Source: Aliarcobacter thereius LMG 24486 (GTDB lineage Bacteria; Campylobacterota; Campylobacteria; Campylobacterales; Arcobacteraceae). Taken from it: a stretch of DNA of 64,000 bases. The stretch is from NCBI RefSeq assembly GCF_004214815.1, contig NZ_CP035926.1, positions 1,426,001-1,490,000 of the forward strand. The letters are read 5' to 3'. The notes below the pieces were generated by a model. The model was given only the letters and a program-made list of their open reading frames with translations. It was not told the origin of the DNA and did not search any database. Shown piece by piece: positions 28,175 through 38,636 of the stretch; the first letter of the stretch is position 1, and each line of letters opens with the position of its first letter. Position numbers and translations under genes: made by a program.

Positions 28175-29068
28175 ATGCTAGACCCCGTTTTACCGATAGC
28201 TGTTTTTCTTTTGATTGGTTACTTATTTAAAGTATTCTTTCAAGACAATTCAAAACAGCTTGTAGATTTTATTATCTATTTTTCGCTTCCAGCGATTGTT
28301 TTTTCGAAAATTTATCCACTTGATTTAAATTTGAATATATTGTGGTTAATTTTAATGTTTAATGCAATAATTTTTGCTAATTTATTTTTATCTTATTTAA
28401 TAGGTAAGTTACTAAAACTAAACAGAATATCACTTGCTACATTTATGATTATGGCTACTTTTGGTAACACATCTTTTATAGGTTTTTCATATATTGATGC
28501 ATTTTATGGTCAAGACTTTATTGTATATGGTTTGATTTATGATATTTTTGGTTCATTTTTAATCTTAGTTTCTGTTGGAATGATGATAATTACTTGGGGA
28601 AGTGGAAGAAAAAATAGTATTAATTCTATATTCAAATCTATTTTTCTTTTCCCACCAGTTATTATGTTTTTTATCACTATTCTTGCAAAAAATTTTGAAA
28701 TACCTAAGTTTATACTTTTTACAAGTGAAAACTTAGCTTCAACTTTAGTTCCAATAGCAATGATTGCAATTGGTATGAAACTTGAACTTAAAAATATTTT
28801 CTCAAAATTCCATATTGTAACTATTGCTGTTATTCTAAAAATGATTTTCGTACCTATTGTTGTACTTTTTATATTTAATCATTTTTATAATATTGATGAA
28901 ACTTGGATAAAAGTAACTATAATTGAAGTTGCTATGCCACCTATGACTATGGCTGCTGTTTTGGCTATAAAAGGTGGATTAGATGAAAAGATAGCTATAA
29001 ATTCATTGGTTTTAGGTGTAATTGTAAGTTTATTTACAATTACTTTATTTACAAACTTCTTGGCATAA
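28175..29068 (+). CDS. AEC family transporter (auxin efflux carrier-like)
   Basis: A 297-residue inner-membrane protein with about ten hydrophobic segments, including PVLPIAVFLLIGYLFK, MATFGNTSFIGFSY and MIAIGMKLELK, typical of the AEC/malonate permease family. The substrate is unknown, probably a small organic acid. It has AAGGAGAA before the ATG and a strong terminator directly after. Single gene, opposite to birA. Confidence 0.87.
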   Translation: MLDPVLPIAVFLLIGYLFKVFFQDNSKQLVDFIIYFSLPAIVFSKIYPLDLNLNILWLILMFNAIIFANLFLSYLIGKLLKLNRISLATFMIMATFGNTSFIGFSYIDAFYGQDFIVYGLIYDIFGSFLILVSVGMMIITWGSGRKNSINSIFKSIFLFPPVIMFFITILAKNFEIPKFILFTSENLASTLVPIAMIAIGMKLELKNIFSKFHIVTIAVILKMIFVPIVVLFIFNHFYNIDETWIKVTIIEVAMPPMTMAAVLAIKGGLDEKIAINSLVLGVIVSLFTITLFTNFLA

Positions 29069-29098
29069 AAAAAGCTCAGTTACAAACTGAGCTTTTTT
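29068..29098. terminator. strong bidirectional terminator
   Basis: Perfect 14-base arms (AAAAAAGCTCAGTT / AACTGAGCTTTTTT) with a 3-base loop and runs of A and T at the two ends. It serves the AEC gene on plus and fmt on minus. Confidence 0.92.
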
Positions 29099-29116
29099 AT
29101 ATTTATTAATATTTTT

Positions 29117-30040
29117 CTATTTTAAAATATCTTTAATTTTTAATCTTTGACCTTTTATATAATCAACACTAGATATTGTATTTTTTGAAGGAGCTTGAAG
29201 AGTTTTTATTTTTATACTACCTTTTTTACATCCTACAATAATATTATCACTATTTATATCTAAAATTTCACCTTCAATGTTTTGTGAATTCTCTTCTATT
29301 AATTCAATCTCTTTTAATTTTAATCCTGAAGATAAAAATATCTGTGGCCAGAAACTATATGCTTTATATTTTAGAAATAGATCTTTAGCACAAGAAAAAT
29401 TTACTTCTCCATTATCTTTTTTGATTTTTTTACAGTAACTTGTTTTGCTACTGTTTTGTTTTATTGGACTCAATTTATCATAATTATCTAAAGTTATTAT
29501 TGTAAGATTTGCAGCTATTATTGACAACTTTTCAAAAGCCTCACTCACATATAAATCTTTTTGATTCTTTAAATATGAAAAACCTAAAATATCTCCACAA
29601 TCTAATCCTTCTTCCATAAACATAGAAGTAACTCCAAGATATTTATCATCATTCAAAATTCCTTCTTGAATAGGACTAGCTCCTCTATATTTTGGAAGAA
29701 TTGAAGCATGTAGATTGATACAAGGAGCAATAGCTAAAATCTCTTTTGGTAATATCTGTCCATAAGCTGCAACTATGATAAAATCGGGTTCAAGCTCTTT
29801 TATTGAAATATATGCTACTAGATTATCTTTTAATTTTTTTGGCTGTAAAATAGGAATATCTAACTTATTATCAAGGCAATATTGCTTTATATGTGGTGGA
29901 GTTAAAATCTGTTTTCTTCCTACTGGTTTATCTTCTTGTGTAAATATTCCTACAACTTCATATTTATCATTATTTTTTAATAACTCTTCTAAAATTTTAC
30001 TTGCATAAGATGGAGTTCCCATAAAAACTATTCTTTTCAA
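29117..30040 (-). CDS. fmt: methionyl-tRNA formyltransferase
   Basis: A 307-residue enzyme that formylates initiator Met-tRNA. Seen: IVFMGTPSYASKILEEL, the formyl-folate motif NLHASILPKYRGASPIQEGI (catalytic His/Asn region) and MEEGLDCGDIL; the C-terminal tRNA-binding domain follows. The start is TTG with AAGGAGAGAA just before. It is the last gene after obg-proB. Confidence 0.95.
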   Translation of the reverse strand: MKRIVFMGTPSYASKILEELLKNNDKYEVVGIFTQEDKPVGRKQILTPPHIKQYCLDNKLDIPILQPKKLKDNLVAYISIKELEPDFIIVAAYGQILPKEILAIAPCINLHASILPKYRGASPIQEGILNDDKYLGVTSMFMEEGLDCGDILGFSYLKNQKDLYVSEAFEKLSIIAANLTIITLDNYDKLSPIKQNSSKTSYCKKIKKDNGEVNFSCAKDLFLKYKAYSFWPQIFLSSGLKLKEIELIEENSQNIEGEILDINSDNIIVGCKKGSIKIKTLQAPSKNTISSVDYIKGQRLKIKDILK

Positions 30041-30060
30041 ATTCTCTCCTTACTTAATTA

Positions 30061-30825
30061 CTATTTTTTAAATAGTGTTCCACTATTATGTTTTCCATAA
30101 AATAAAAAATCATAAGCATTTGTTAAATCAAAACCACTACTTAAATACATTGGTATATTATTTTGCATTAAAAAATCTGCTGCTTTCAGTTTTGTAACTA
30201 TTCCACCTGTTGCAAATTTTGAGTTTGCACTTGGTTTTTTATCTAATTCTTCTTCGCTTATACTATTTACTATTTTAAACATTTTAGCATCTTCATTTTC
30301 TCTTGGATTTTTATTATAATATCCATCAATATCAGTAAAAATTGCTAAAATATCTGCTTCAAAATAGTGTGTAACATAAGCAGCTAATTGATCATTATCT
30401 CCTATTAATTCATCAGTTGAGATTACATCATTCTCATTTATAATTGGTAAAATTCCATTTGAAAGAAGAGTTTCCATAACATTCTTTGCATTTTGTGATC
30501 TTTTTCTTGAATCAAAATCATCAGCTGTAAAAAGCATTTGAGCAATAGTTATATCATATTCTTCAAACATTTCTTGATAGCTTCTCATAAGTTTTGGTTG
30601 CCCTATTGCTGCTAAAGTTTGTTTATTCGACATAATCGACTTATCTAATTTTATAGTCGTATATCCACATCCAACAGCTCCTGAACTTACCAAGATAACT
30701 TGCATATCCTTCTCTTTTTTTAACTTTGCTATAAGTTCTACTAGATTTTTCATTCTATTTGTTGCTAAAGCGAAATCTTGAGTTAAAACAGCAGTTCCAA
30801 CTTTAATAACTACTCTATTATGCAT
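30061..30825 (-). CDS. proB: glutamate 5-kinase, PUA-less form
   Basis: A 254-residue enzyme for the first step of proline synthesis. Amino-acid-kinase fold: [68 protein letters not shown]. The C-terminal PUA domain of E. coli ProB is absent, as in some other Campylobacterota. The start at 30825 follows AAGGGAAAGAAG and overlaps the obg 3' end by 8 bases. Confidence 0.94.
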   Translation of the reverse strand: MHNRVVIKVGTAVLTQDFALATNRMKNLVELIAKLKKEKDMQVILVSSGAVGCGYTTIKLDKSIMSNKQTLAAIGQPKLMRSYQEMFEEYDITIAQMLFTADDFDSRKRSQNAKNVMETLLSNGILPIINENDVISTDELIGDNDQLAAYVTHYFEADILAIFTDIDGYYNKNPRENEDAKMFKIVNSISEEELDKKPSANSKFATGGIVTKLKAADFLMQNNIPMYLSSGFDLTNAYDFLFYGKHNSGTLFKK

Positions 30826-31912
30826 CTTCTTTCCCTTGCATATCATATAAAGCATAAGTCAATGACTTAATATTTATTTTTGTTAAAGATGAAATTGGTA
30901 ATACAAAATATGGTTTTGTATGATCAAATTTATTATAAACTAAATCTTGAACATAATATGGCAAAGTTTCATCAAATTTAAACTCATTTTTAGATGAGTT
31001 TTCAAGATTTATAGCTTTTAAAAATTGTTTTATATCTTCTTCTAAGTTTTCACCATAATATCCATCAATTTTACTTAAAACTATTGCAAAATCTCTTCTA
31101 CTTAAATCTTCTGAAAATTTTTGTAATTCACTCTTTAAAACACTGTATTGGTCAATCATTGTTCTATAATTTGAAACATCTATTACAAATAGAAGTGTTT
31201 TTGTTCTTTCAATATGTTTTAAAAACTCTAGTCCTAAACCTTTTCCTTCACTTGCATCATCAATTATTCCTGGAATATCAGCCATAACAAATGAACTATA
31301 ATCACCAACATTTACAACTCCAAGCTTTGGAGTAAGTGTTGTAAATTCATAATTTGCAATTTCAGGACTTGCATTTGATGTTACAGAAATTAAAGTTGAT
31401 TTACCAACATTTGGATAACCAACAAGTCCAACATCTGCAATTAATTTAAGTTCTAATCTTATATTTCTTGTAATTCCTGGAAGACCTGGTTGAAAATATG
31501 TAGGTGCTTGATTTCTTGAGTTTTTAAAGTGTACATTTCCCAATCCACCTTTCCCACCTTCAAGAAGAAGAACTTTCTCTCCAACTTCTACTAAATCATA
31601 TAGTACTTCTTGTGTATCATCATCAATTACTTGTGTTCCTGGAGGTACGATTAACACCAAAGATTCAGCACTTTTACCTGTTTTTTGTCTTCCCATTCCT
31701 GGTTGACCTTTATCAGCTTTAAAAACTCTTTTACCTTTATAAAAAGATAGTGTATCTGTATTATTATCTACTAAAAAATATACATCTCCACCTTTTCCAC
31801 CATCTCCACCATCTGGTCCACCTTGAACAATGAATTTTTCTCTTCTAAAAGATGCACATCCTTGCCCACCTTTTCCCGAACTTACACTAAATTTTGCACT
31901 ATCTATAAACAT
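30818..31912 (-). CDS. obg: Obg family GTPase
   Basis: A 364-residue ribosome-assembly GTPase. The Gly-rich Obg fold covers residues 1-158 ([35 protein letters not shown]), then the G domain: P-loop [29 protein letters not shown], and ISS near the end. The start at 31912 has AAGGAAAAAA directly ahead; the longer ORF start would put coding through the terminator upstream. It follows rpmA as in many bacteria. Confidence 0.95.
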   Translation of the reverse strand: MFIDSAKFSVSSGKGGQGCASFRREKFIVQGGPDGGDGGKGGDVYFLVDNNTDTLSFYKGKRVFKADKGQPGMGRQKTGKSAESLVLIVPPGTQVIDDDTQEVLYDLVEVGEKVLLLEGGKGGLGNVHFKNSRNQAPTYFQPGLPGITRNIRLELKLIADVGLVGYPNVGKSTLISVTSNASPEIANYEFTTLTPKLGVVNVGDYSSFVMADIPGIIDDASEGKGLGLEFLKHIERTKTLLFVIDVSNYRTMIDQYSVLKSELQKFSEDLSRRDFAIVLSKIDGYYGENLEEDIKQFLKAINLENSSKNEFKFDETLPYYVQDLVYNKFDHTKPYFVLPISSLTKINIKSLTYALYDMQGKEDA

Positions 31913-31931
31913 TTTTTTCCTTATAAATAAA

Positions 31932-31963
31932 AAAAGGGTGTATGACAAAGCATACACCCTTTT
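31932..31963 (-). terminator. intercistronic terminator between rpmA and obg
   Basis: Perfect 13-base arms (AAAAGGGTGTATG / CATACACCCTTTT) with a 6-base loop, followed on the minus strand by TTTTTTTATT. It sits between rpmA and the obg Shine-Dalgarno, so it probably lowers obg-proB-fmt transcription relative to the ribosomal proteins. Confidence 0.85.
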
Positions 31964-31984
31964 ATAGAAAAGCTAATTATCTAC

Positions 31985-32242
31985 TTACGAAGCTGCGTAA
32001 ACAGATACTTTTTTTCTTTTCTTATCTTTAATTTCAAATTTAACAACACCGTCAATTAAAGAGTAGATTGTATGATCTTTTCCCATTCCAACATTATTTC
32101 CTAAGTGAACTTTTGTTCCTCTTTGTCTAATAATGATGTTTCCAGCACTTACAACTTCACCACCATATTTTTTAACCCCAAGTCTTCTACCAGCTGAGTC
32201 TCTATTATTCTGAGTACTTCCTTGACCTTTTTTGTGAGCCAT
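31985..32242 (-). CDS. rpmA: 50S ribosomal protein L27
   Basis: An 85-residue protein with the classic start [20 protein letters not shown] and [10 protein letters not shown]. There is no cleavable N-terminal extension of the Firmicutes kind. It lies near the peptidyl transferase centre. It follows rplU by 28 bases. Confidence 0.98.
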   Translation of the reverse strand: MAHKKGQGSTQNNRDSAGRRLGVKKYGGEVVSAGNIIIRQRGTKVHLGNNVGMGKDHTIYSLIDGVVKFEIKDKKRKKVSVYAAS

Positions 32243-32270
32243 TTTGTTTCTCCTTAATCTTTTTTAATGC

Positions 32271-32588
32271 TTACGCAGCAATTTTTGTAATTCTAATTTT
32301 TGTGAAGCTTTTTCTGAAACCTCTTTTTAATTTAGAATCTTTTCTTCTTAATTTTTTGTAAATAACTACTTTTCTAGCTCTATTTACACCTGTTCCATCT
32401 AAAACTACAACTGCTTCAACTTTTGCTTTAGATACTGCTTCACCTGTTTTTAGCTCTCCATTGTTGATAGCTATAACATCAGTAATTTCTAAAGTCTCTT
32501 TTGCAGTCTTTCCTGTATAATCGATATCTAAAACATCACCTTCAGATACTTTATACTGTTTCCCACCACATTTGATAATTGCGTACAT
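32271..32588 (-). CDS. rplU: 50S ribosomal protein L21
   Basis: A 105-residue protein starting MYAIIKCGGKQYKVSEGD, with KKLRRKDSKLKRGFRKSFT near the end, the usual L21 signature. AGAGGAAAAAAG precedes the ATG. It begins the rplU-rpmA-(terminator)-obg unit. Confidence 0.98.
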   Translation of the reverse strand: MYAIIKCGGKQYKVSEGDVLDIDYTGKTAKETLEITDVIAINNGELKTGEAVSKAKVEAVVVLDGTGVNRARKVVIYKKLRRKDSKLKRGFRKSFTKIRITKIAA

Positions 32589-32692
32589 CTTTTTTCCTCT
32601 TATTTTTTACAAGCATAATTTAGGTTAATTTATACTACTTTTTTTATTTTAGAACGGAAATATTATCCAAGTCTTTATTAAAGTTTCTTTAA

Positions 32693-34327
32693 TTATAGAT
32701 TGAATTTTATAAGTTTTCCTTGCTTTAATTCATATAAATTATCTTTTGTCTTTTTTATTAGGCTAACTTTCTCTTTAAAATCCAAAATATTGTTATTTTG
32801 TAAACTTATTAATTTATTTGAATAAAATCTATGTAAAAGAGGTAAAAGCTCTTTTGATAATCTTTCATCATCATAAACTTCCAGTTTTTCATTTAATATA
32901 ATTTTATTTAAAGAGCTGTTTTTTGGATCATTTAAAATTGTTTCAAACTCCTCTTGATGATGTTCAAACATTGAAGGAGTAACTAAATCTAAAACAATAT
33001 CTAATCTTTTTGGTTCTTCAAGTATAGTTTTTAAAATACAAAGTTCTGCAATATCATATTTTATAAAACTCTTTTCATCTCTTTTTACTCTAATATTTTG
33101 AGTTCTTATTAAACTCTCTTTTATATTTAACTTTTGTGCAATATATCTTTTATACTCTTCTTGCAATAGTTTATCAAGAGTATTTAAATATTCATTTGCT
33201 TCCTCAAGAGCTTTTTTCTTCTCTAAAGGGTCATTTAAATCATAATTTAAAACAATATAATCTATACAAAAATCTATAAAAGGTTTAGTATCTGATAGTT
33301 TTTTTGATAGTTCTTGAACTCTTTTATCTTTTACCATATCAGCTGGATCCAATCCATCTTCAAAAACTGTAACTCCTCCTGCAAATCCAGATTGACTTAG
33401 CATTAAAGATGCTTTAAAAGCAGCTGCTAATCCTGCTTTATCTCCATCATAAGCTAAAGTAATTTTAGGTTCACCTCTTCTTAAAAGTGGTAAATGTTCT
33501 TTTGTAAGTGCTGTACCAAGTGTTGCAACTGCATTTGAAAACCCAGCTTGATGAAGCATAATAACATCTAAATAACCTTCACAAACTATAAGTTCTTTTA
33601 CTTTATATATTTTCTCTTTTGCCAAAGAGTAACCATATAAAAGTTTTGATTTATTAAATATTGGAGTTTGTGGAGAGTTTACATATTTTGCACCATGATT
33701 AGTAAGTGTTCTTCCACCAAAACCAACAAGTTTTGAATTTATAGAATATATTGGAAAAATAACTCTATCTATAAATCTTGCATAAAGTCCATTGTCTCCT
33801 TGGCTTATAACTCCCAATTCTATTGCATCATTTAATTTATAATGATTTTGTTTTAAAAATTCAATTGTACTTATAGAGTTTCCTGCATATCCTATTTCAA
33901 ACATCTCAATAGAACTTTCATAAACTCCTCTATCTTTTAAATAATCTATTATTGATGAATTATCTAAAAGCTGTTTTCTATATAACTCTTTTGTAGCTTC
34001 TAAAACTTTTGTATCTGTTCTTTTATTTGTCTGTGTTTCATAAGAAAGTGTAAAATTTGTGATATTTGCTAGTTTTTCAATAGCTTCAGGATATGAATAT
34101 TTTTCATACTCCATAACAAATTTTATACTATCTCCACCTACTCCACAACCAAAACAATGATAAATCTGTTTTGCTGGACTTACTACAAATGATGGTGTTG
34201 CTTCATTATGAAATGGACAACAAGCTTTATAGTTTGCACCATTTTTTTTAAGTTCTATGTATTGGGAAACAACATCTACAATATCTAAGTTATTTTTTAA
34301 ATTTTCTATTGACTCTTTTTTTATCAT
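32693..34327 (-). CDS. dnaG: DNA primase
   Basis: A 544-residue primase making RNA primers at the replication fork. Zinc-binding domain at residues 38-65 (CCPFHNEATPSF, HCFGCG), catalytic TOPRIM domain at about 245-330 (VCEGYLDVIMLHQAG, LAYDGDKAGLAAA), and a C-terminal helical DnaB-interaction part. Normal length for the group. Divergent from the TPR/zinc-ribbon gene. Confidence 0.96.
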   Translation of the reverse strand: MIKKESIENLKNNLDIVDVVSQYIELKKNGANYKACCPFHNEATPSFVVSPAKQIYHCFGCGVGGDSIKFVMEYEKYSYPEAIEKLANITNFTLSYETQTNKRTDTKVLEATKELYRKQLLDNSSIIDYLKDRGVYESSIEMFEIGYAGNSISTIEFLKQNHYKLNDAIELGVISQGDNGLYARFIDRVIFPIYSINSKLVGFGGRTLTNHGAKYVNSPQTPIFNKSKLLYGYSLAKEKIYKVKELIVCEGYLDVIMLHQAGFSNAVATLGTALTKEHLPLLRRGEPKITLAYDGDKAGLAAAFKASLMLSQSGFAGGVTVFEDGLDPADMVKDKRVQELSKKLSDTKPFIDFCIDYIVLNYDLNDPLEKKKALEEANEYLNTLDKLLQEEYKRYIAQKLNIKESLIRTQNIRVKRDEKSFIKYDIAELCILKTILEEPKRLDIVLDLVTPSMFEHHQEEFETILNDPKNSSLNKIILNEKLEVYDDERLSKELLPLLHRFYSNKLISLQNNNILDFKEKVSLIKKTKDNLYELKQGKLIKFNL

Positions 34328-34405
34328 AAATAAGATTATACTCTTTTATTTTTTTATATGTACTTTTATGTTAGGATATTCCTTATAAATTCAAAAAGGA
34401 ACAAA

Positions 34406-35452
34406 GTGGATAATTTAGTTTTAGAGTTTAGAGATCCAATTGTCAGCATAATATTTTTCTTTTTTCTTATATTTTTAATTTCATTTATTACTTATTCATA
34501 TGGTTTATTTAAAGAGAGAAATTCAAGAAAAGAGTATAGAAAACTTTCAAAAAGATTTGAACTAGGAAAACTAAAAGAGAATGATTATGTAAATCTATAT
34601 AAAACATATAATCTTCCTTTTGATTCCATTTTACTTCTAGCAAATACTTTTTTACATAAAGGTGATTTAAATAAAGCAATATCAGTATATTTAGCGCTAT
34701 TAGAAGTAGTTAAAGATAAAGTAAAAGAGGAAGAGTTACTTGAAATTCTTGGAACAACTTATCTAAAAGGTGGATTCTTACAAAGATCAAATGATATATT
34801 TCTAAAAATATTAAAATTTTCACCAAGAAATAAAAATGCTTTAAAAAATTTAATTTTAGTAAACGAAAAGATGAAGAATTATACAAAAGCAAGAGAAATA
34901 TGTAATTCTCTTGAAGAGTTAAATATAGATTTGAGCCTAGAGAAAATATATTTTGATGCAATGATTACTTTAAATGATCCTGTTTTAACAAATGAAAAAA
35001 GAACAAAAATTTTATATAATCTTTTTTTAGAAAATAGAATTCTACAAAGAATTTTTGTAAGTTTTATAATAACTTATAATAAAGAGTTTTTTTATAAGCA
35101 TATAAAAGAGTTTGACTATAAAGAGTTCATAGATATTTTATGGTTTTTACAAAAAGAGGATATTGATTTTAATAAAATAGAAAATATAAGTTTTTTACAA
35201 GAACTTTATAGTGCAAAAGCTTATTTAAATAGTGCAAATAGTAGTTCTGACTTTGATTTAGATGTTTTAATTTTAATAAAGAATCATAAAAAAGAGCAAG
35301 GGAATCTAAGTTTTAAATTTATATGTAGTTCATGTAAAGAGTCTCATCCATTTTTTGAATCAAGATGTCCAAATTGTCACTCAATTTTGAGTTTAAATGT
35401 TAAACATCAATTAGTAAAGAGCTTTGCAAATTTAAACCAATCATTACAATAG
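34406..35452 (+). CDS. LapB/YciM-like TPR protein with zinc ribbon
   Basis: A 348-residue protein: an N-terminal membrane helix (about 15-35, [16 protein letters not shown]), a cytoplasmic TPR array from about 60 to 170 (ALLANTF-like helix pairs, [37 protein letters not shown]), and a C-terminal rubredoxin-like zinc ribbon ([20 protein letters not shown]). The same order is found in LapB/YciM, which in enteric bacteria promotes LpxC degradation and controls LPS synthesis; transfer of that function is inference. GTG at 34406 was chosen because AAGGA lies 6 bases ahead; the longer ATG start has none. Confidence 0.75.
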   Translation: MDNLVLEFRDPIVSIIFFFFLIFLISFITYSYGLFKERNSRKEYRKLSKRFELGKLKENDYVNLYKTYNLPFDSILLLANTFLHKGDLNKAISVYLALLEVVKDKVKEEELLEILGTTYLKGGFLQRSNDIFLKILKFSPRNKNALKNLILVNEKMKNYTKAREICNSLEELNIDLSLEKIYFDAMITLNDPVLTNEKRTKILYNLFLENRILQRIFVSFIITYNKEFFYKHIKEFDYKEFIDILWFLQKEDIDFNKIENISFLQELYSAKAYLNSANSSSDFDLDVLILIKNHKKEQGNLSFKFICSSCKESHPFFESRCPNCHSILSLNVKHQLVKSFANLNQSLQ

Positions 35453-35499
35453 ATAAATATTTTTGTGATATACTTATAAAAAATTTTAAAGGGGCTATT

Positions 35500-36180
35500 T
35501 TGAGCGATTATTCAAAGCTTGAAAAGTGTTTGGCTTATCAGTTTAAAGACAAAAACCTGATAATCGAAGCACTTACACATAAAAGTTATAAAAAACCATA
35601 CAACAATGAAAGACTAGAGTTTTTAGGAGATGCTGTTTTAAACTTAATTGTTGGAGAATATCTATACAAAAAATTTCCAAAATCAAATGAAGGTGAACTT
35701 AGTAAAATAAGGGCTAGTTTGGTTAATGAAACTGGTTTTACAAGACTTGCAAATGAGATAAACTTAGGTGATTATATATTTATTTCTGTTGCTGAAGAGA
35801 GAAATAAAGGAAGAACTAAATCATCTATTCTTTCTGATGCCTTTGAAGCAATAATGGGTGCAATTTATCTTGAAAGTAGTCTTGAAACTTTAAAACCTAT
35901 AATTCTTAATTTATTGGAAAACTCTTATGACAAAATAAATCTTGATGTACTTTTTAGTGATTATAAAACTGCTTTACAAGAGATAACACAAGCAAAATTT
36001 GGTTCTATTCCTGAATATATTATTGAAGGTTCATATGGTCCTGATCATAAAAAAGAGTTTGAAGTATCTATTTGCATAGAAGGTAAAAACTATGGAAGAG
36101 CTCAGGGTAAAAGTAAAAAACTAGCTCAACAAGCTGTTGCTAAAATAGCTATTGATAAATTAAATGAGGAAGAAAATTGA
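35500..36180 (+). CDS. rnc: ribonuclease III
   Basis: A 226-residue double-strand RNA endonuclease. Catalytic signature [19 protein letters not shown] at about 40, [14 protein letters not shown] at about 115, and a C-terminal dsRNA-binding domain ([31 protein letters not shown]). It starts at TTG after AAAGGGG. It processes rRNA and structured mRNAs such as the hairpins noted in the ribosomal operon. TTGA overlap with aroC. Confidence 0.95.
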   Translation: MSDYSKLEKCLAYQFKDKNLIIEALTHKSYKKPYNNERLEFLGDAVLNLIVGEYLYKKFPKSNEGELSKIRASLVNETGFTRLANEINLGDYIFISVAEERNKGRTKSSILSDAFEAIMGAIYLESSLETLKPIILNLLENSYDKINLDVLFSDYKTALQEITQAKFGSIPEYIIEGSYGPDHKKEFEVSICIEGKNYGRAQGKSKKLAQQAVAKIAIDKLNEEEN

Positions 36181-37250
36181 ATAGTTTTGGACATAGATTT
36201 AAATTTACAACATTTGGAGAATCACACGGAAAAGCTTTAGGTTGTATTGTTGATGGTGTTCCAGCTGGTATAAAAATTGATTTAGACTTTATTCAGGCTG
36301 AAATGAATAGAAGAAAACCTGGACAAAATGAGTTTGCAACAAAGAGAAATGAAGGTGATGTTGTTGAAATTTTAAGTGGAGTTTTTGAAGGAGTTACAAC
36401 TGGTACAAGTATCTCTATGATTATTTTTAATGAAAATCAAAAATCAAGTGATTATTCAAATATTAAAGATCTTTTTCGTCCAGGTCATGCTGATTTCACA
36501 TATTTTAATAAATATGGAATCAGAGATTACAGAGGTGGTGGAAGAAGTAGTGCACGAGAAACAGCAGCAAGAGTTGCAGCAGGTGCTATTGCGAAACTTC
36601 TATTAAAAGAGTTAAATATTGATATAAAAAGTGGAATTTGTGAGATAAATGGTATCAAAAGTGAATCTTTTGATTTTGATTATGTAAAAAAAAGTCCTAT
36701 TTATGCTCTTGATAAAAAGTTTGAAGAAGCTCAAAAAAATGCTATTTTAGATGCAAAAAATTCACATAATAGTGTTGGTGGAGTTGCTTTAATAAATGTA
36801 AAAAATTGCCCCATAGGACTTGGTGAACCAATTTATCATAAACTTGATAGCCAAATTGCATCTGCTATGATGAGTATAAATGCTGTTAAAGCTGTTGAAA
36901 TTGGTGATGGCATTTTAGCTTCAAGAGTTTTAGGATTTGATAATAATGACCAAATAAGAGAATCTGGATTTAAAACAAATCATAGTGGTGGGATTTTAGG
37001 TGGGATTTCAAATGGTGATGATATAAATGTAAAAGTTTACTTTAAAGCTACACCATCTATTTTTATAGAACAAGATACGATAGATACAAACAATAATGAA
37101 GTTATTTGTAAATTAAAAGGAAGGCATGATCCTTGTGTTGCTGTAAGAGGAAGTGTTGTTGCTGAATCTATGATGGCTTTGGTTCTTGCTGATATGCTTT
37201 TATTAAATTTATCTTCTAAAATAGAAAATATTAAAAAAGTTTATAATTAA
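36177..37250 (+). CDS. aroC: chorismate synthase
   Basis: A 357-residue FMN-dependent enzyme for the last step of the shikimate pathway. Landmarks: [44 protein letters not shown], and [11 protein letters not shown] near the end. The start is TTG, overlapping the rnc stop (TTGA) with GAGGAAG ahead; translation is likely coupled. Confidence 0.96.
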   Translation: MNSFGHRFKFTTFGESHGKALGCIVDGVPAGIKIDLDFIQAEMNRRKPGQNEFATKRNEGDVVEILSGVFEGVTTGTSISMIIFNENQKSSDYSNIKDLFRPGHADFTYFNKYGIRDYRGGGRSSARETAARVAAGAIAKLLLKELNIDIKSGICEINGIKSESFDFDYVKKSPIYALDKKFEEAQKNAILDAKNSHNSVGGVALINVKNCPIGLGEPIYHKLDSQIASAMMSINAVKAVEIGDGILASRVLGFDNNDQIRESGFKTNHSGGILGGISNGDDINVKVYFKATPSIFIEQDTIDTNNNEVICKLKGRHDPCVAVRGSVVAESMMALVLADMLLLNLSSKIENIKKVYN

Positions 37251-37253
37251 CTT

Positions 37254-37284
37254 TTACACAAGGTTTATATTAAACCTTGTGTAA
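37254..37284. terminator. inverted repeat between aroC and PPK2 gene
   Basis: Perfect 14-base arms (TTACACAAGGTTTA / TAAACCTTGTGTAA) with a 3-base loop, between the converging genes and overlapping the last PPK2 codons. Probable shared terminator, although T-runs are short. Confidence 0.65.
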
Positions 37285-38170
37285 TTCCTGCTTTCTTTTT
37301 ATAATCCATAATTTCTAACTCTTTTTTAGCTGTAATTACTATATCTTTATCAATTTCATAATCAAGTCTTGGATCTCTTCCTTCATAATCAACAGAGTTT
37401 AAAATAACTTTTATAGAGTTAAGTCTTGCTAGAAATTTAGTATCACTTCTTATAATTGTCCATGGAGATTTATCTGTATTTGTCTGCTTCAACATATCAT
37501 ATTTTTTTTGAGTAAACTCTTCCCATCTACTTTGCATCTGCATATCAATTTCACTTAATTTCCACTGTTTTAATGGATTTTCTTCTCTCTCTTCAAATCT
37601 TCTTGCTTGTTCATCTTTTGAAACAGATAGATAGATTTTTAGAAAATGTATTCCATGATCAATTAATTCCTCTTCAAATCTAGGCACACTTTTCATAAAA
37701 ATTTCATACTCTTTTTGTGAACAAAAACCAAATACAGGTTCAACCATAGCTCTGTTATACCAAGATCTATCAAAAATTACGATTTCTCCACCTTTTGGAA
37801 ACTGCTCAACATATCTTTGATAATACCACTGTGTTTTTTGAACATCTGATGGTTTCCCTAAAGCTACAACTCTATAATGCTTTTCATTCATATATCTAGT
37901 GATTCTTCTAATAGCTCCACCTTTTCCAGAAGCATCTCTTCCTTCCATAAGAATTATCATTTTTTCTTGATTTTTCTCTAAATGCTCTTGAAGTTTAATA
38001 AGCTCAACTTGATATGGTTTTAATATTTCATCTTTAGTTCTATACATATATTTTGAATGCAATTCACTAATAAAACTTCCATTTGCATCTTGTATTTTTT
38101 CTGTAAACTCATCTAAACTTAAATTTACATTTGCTCTATTACTTTTTTCATAAAATTTATCAAATGACAT
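37265..38170 (-). CDS. polyphosphate kinase 2 family protein
   Basis: A 301-residue PPK2-type kinase that moves phosphate between polyphosphate and nucleotides. Walker A MEGRDASGKGGAIRR at about residue 75, Walker B IVFDRSWYNRAMVEPVFG at about 135, followed by the lid module (ARRFEEREENPLKQWKLS). Start at 38170 follows AGGGGGAAAA; an upstream in-frame start lacks one. Whether it prefers GDP, ADP or NMP cannot be read from sequence here. Confidence 0.92.
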   Translation of the reverse strand: MSFDKFYEKSNRANVNLSLDEFTEKIQDANGSFISELHSKYMYRTKDEILKPYQVELIKLQEHLEKNQEKMIILMEGRDASGKGGAIRRITRYMNEKHYRVVALGKPSDVQKTQWYYQRYVEQFPKGGEIVIFDRSWYNRAMVEPVFGFCSQKEYEIFMKSVPRFEEELIDHGIHFLKIYLSVSKDEQARRFEEREENPLKQWKLSEIDMQMQSRWEEFTQKKYDMLKQTNTDKSPWTIIRSDTKFLARLNSIKVILNSVDYEGRDPRLDYEIDKDIVITAKKELEIMDYKKKAGITQGLI

Positions 38171-38263
38171 TTTTCCCCCTAAATATTGAATTAAAAACAA
38201 AATTATACTAAAAACTCTATCCTATTTAAATTAATTATATTTTAAATTACAGAAAAGTTACAA

Positions 38264-38563
38264 TTAAATCAAACTTTGCACAGATTCAATTTTACTTTTC
38301 ATTCTATTAAGACCCTCTTTTCTAATATCAAAATTTACACTTATATATACTCTATCACATCCTATTTCATCTAGTTTTAAATAACATAAATCTATTAAAT
38401 CTAAAAGTTCTTTAAGTGTTTTTGCTTCAACTATTGTGTTCATTGAAGTAAGTTCATAGTTTAATCCACTATCTCTTATCACTTTTAAGATTTCACTTAC
38501 ATCTTTACTTTTACTTCCAATTTTGTTTGTAGGAAACATTGCTAAACTCATTATAACTGACAT
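38264..38563 (-). CDS. MTH1187/UPF0045 thiamine-binding family protein
   Basis: A 99-residue protein with the family pattern: SLAMFPTNKIGSKSKDVSEI, YELTSMNTIVEA and a late RVYISVNFDIRKEG. Members of this family form tetramers and bind thiamine or related molecules; the role in this organism is unknown. Single gene. Confidence 0.75.
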   Translation of the reverse strand: MSVIMSLAMFPTNKIGSKSKDVSEILKVIRDSGLNYELTSMNTIVEAKTLKELLDLIDLCYLKLDEIGCDRVYISVNFDIRKEGLNRMKSKIESVQSLI

Positions 38564-38636
38564 TTATTTATCCTTTTAAATCAAATTTTTAAATTTCTTT
38601 TGCTAGTATATTAAAATTTCAATAAAAAGGATTTTT

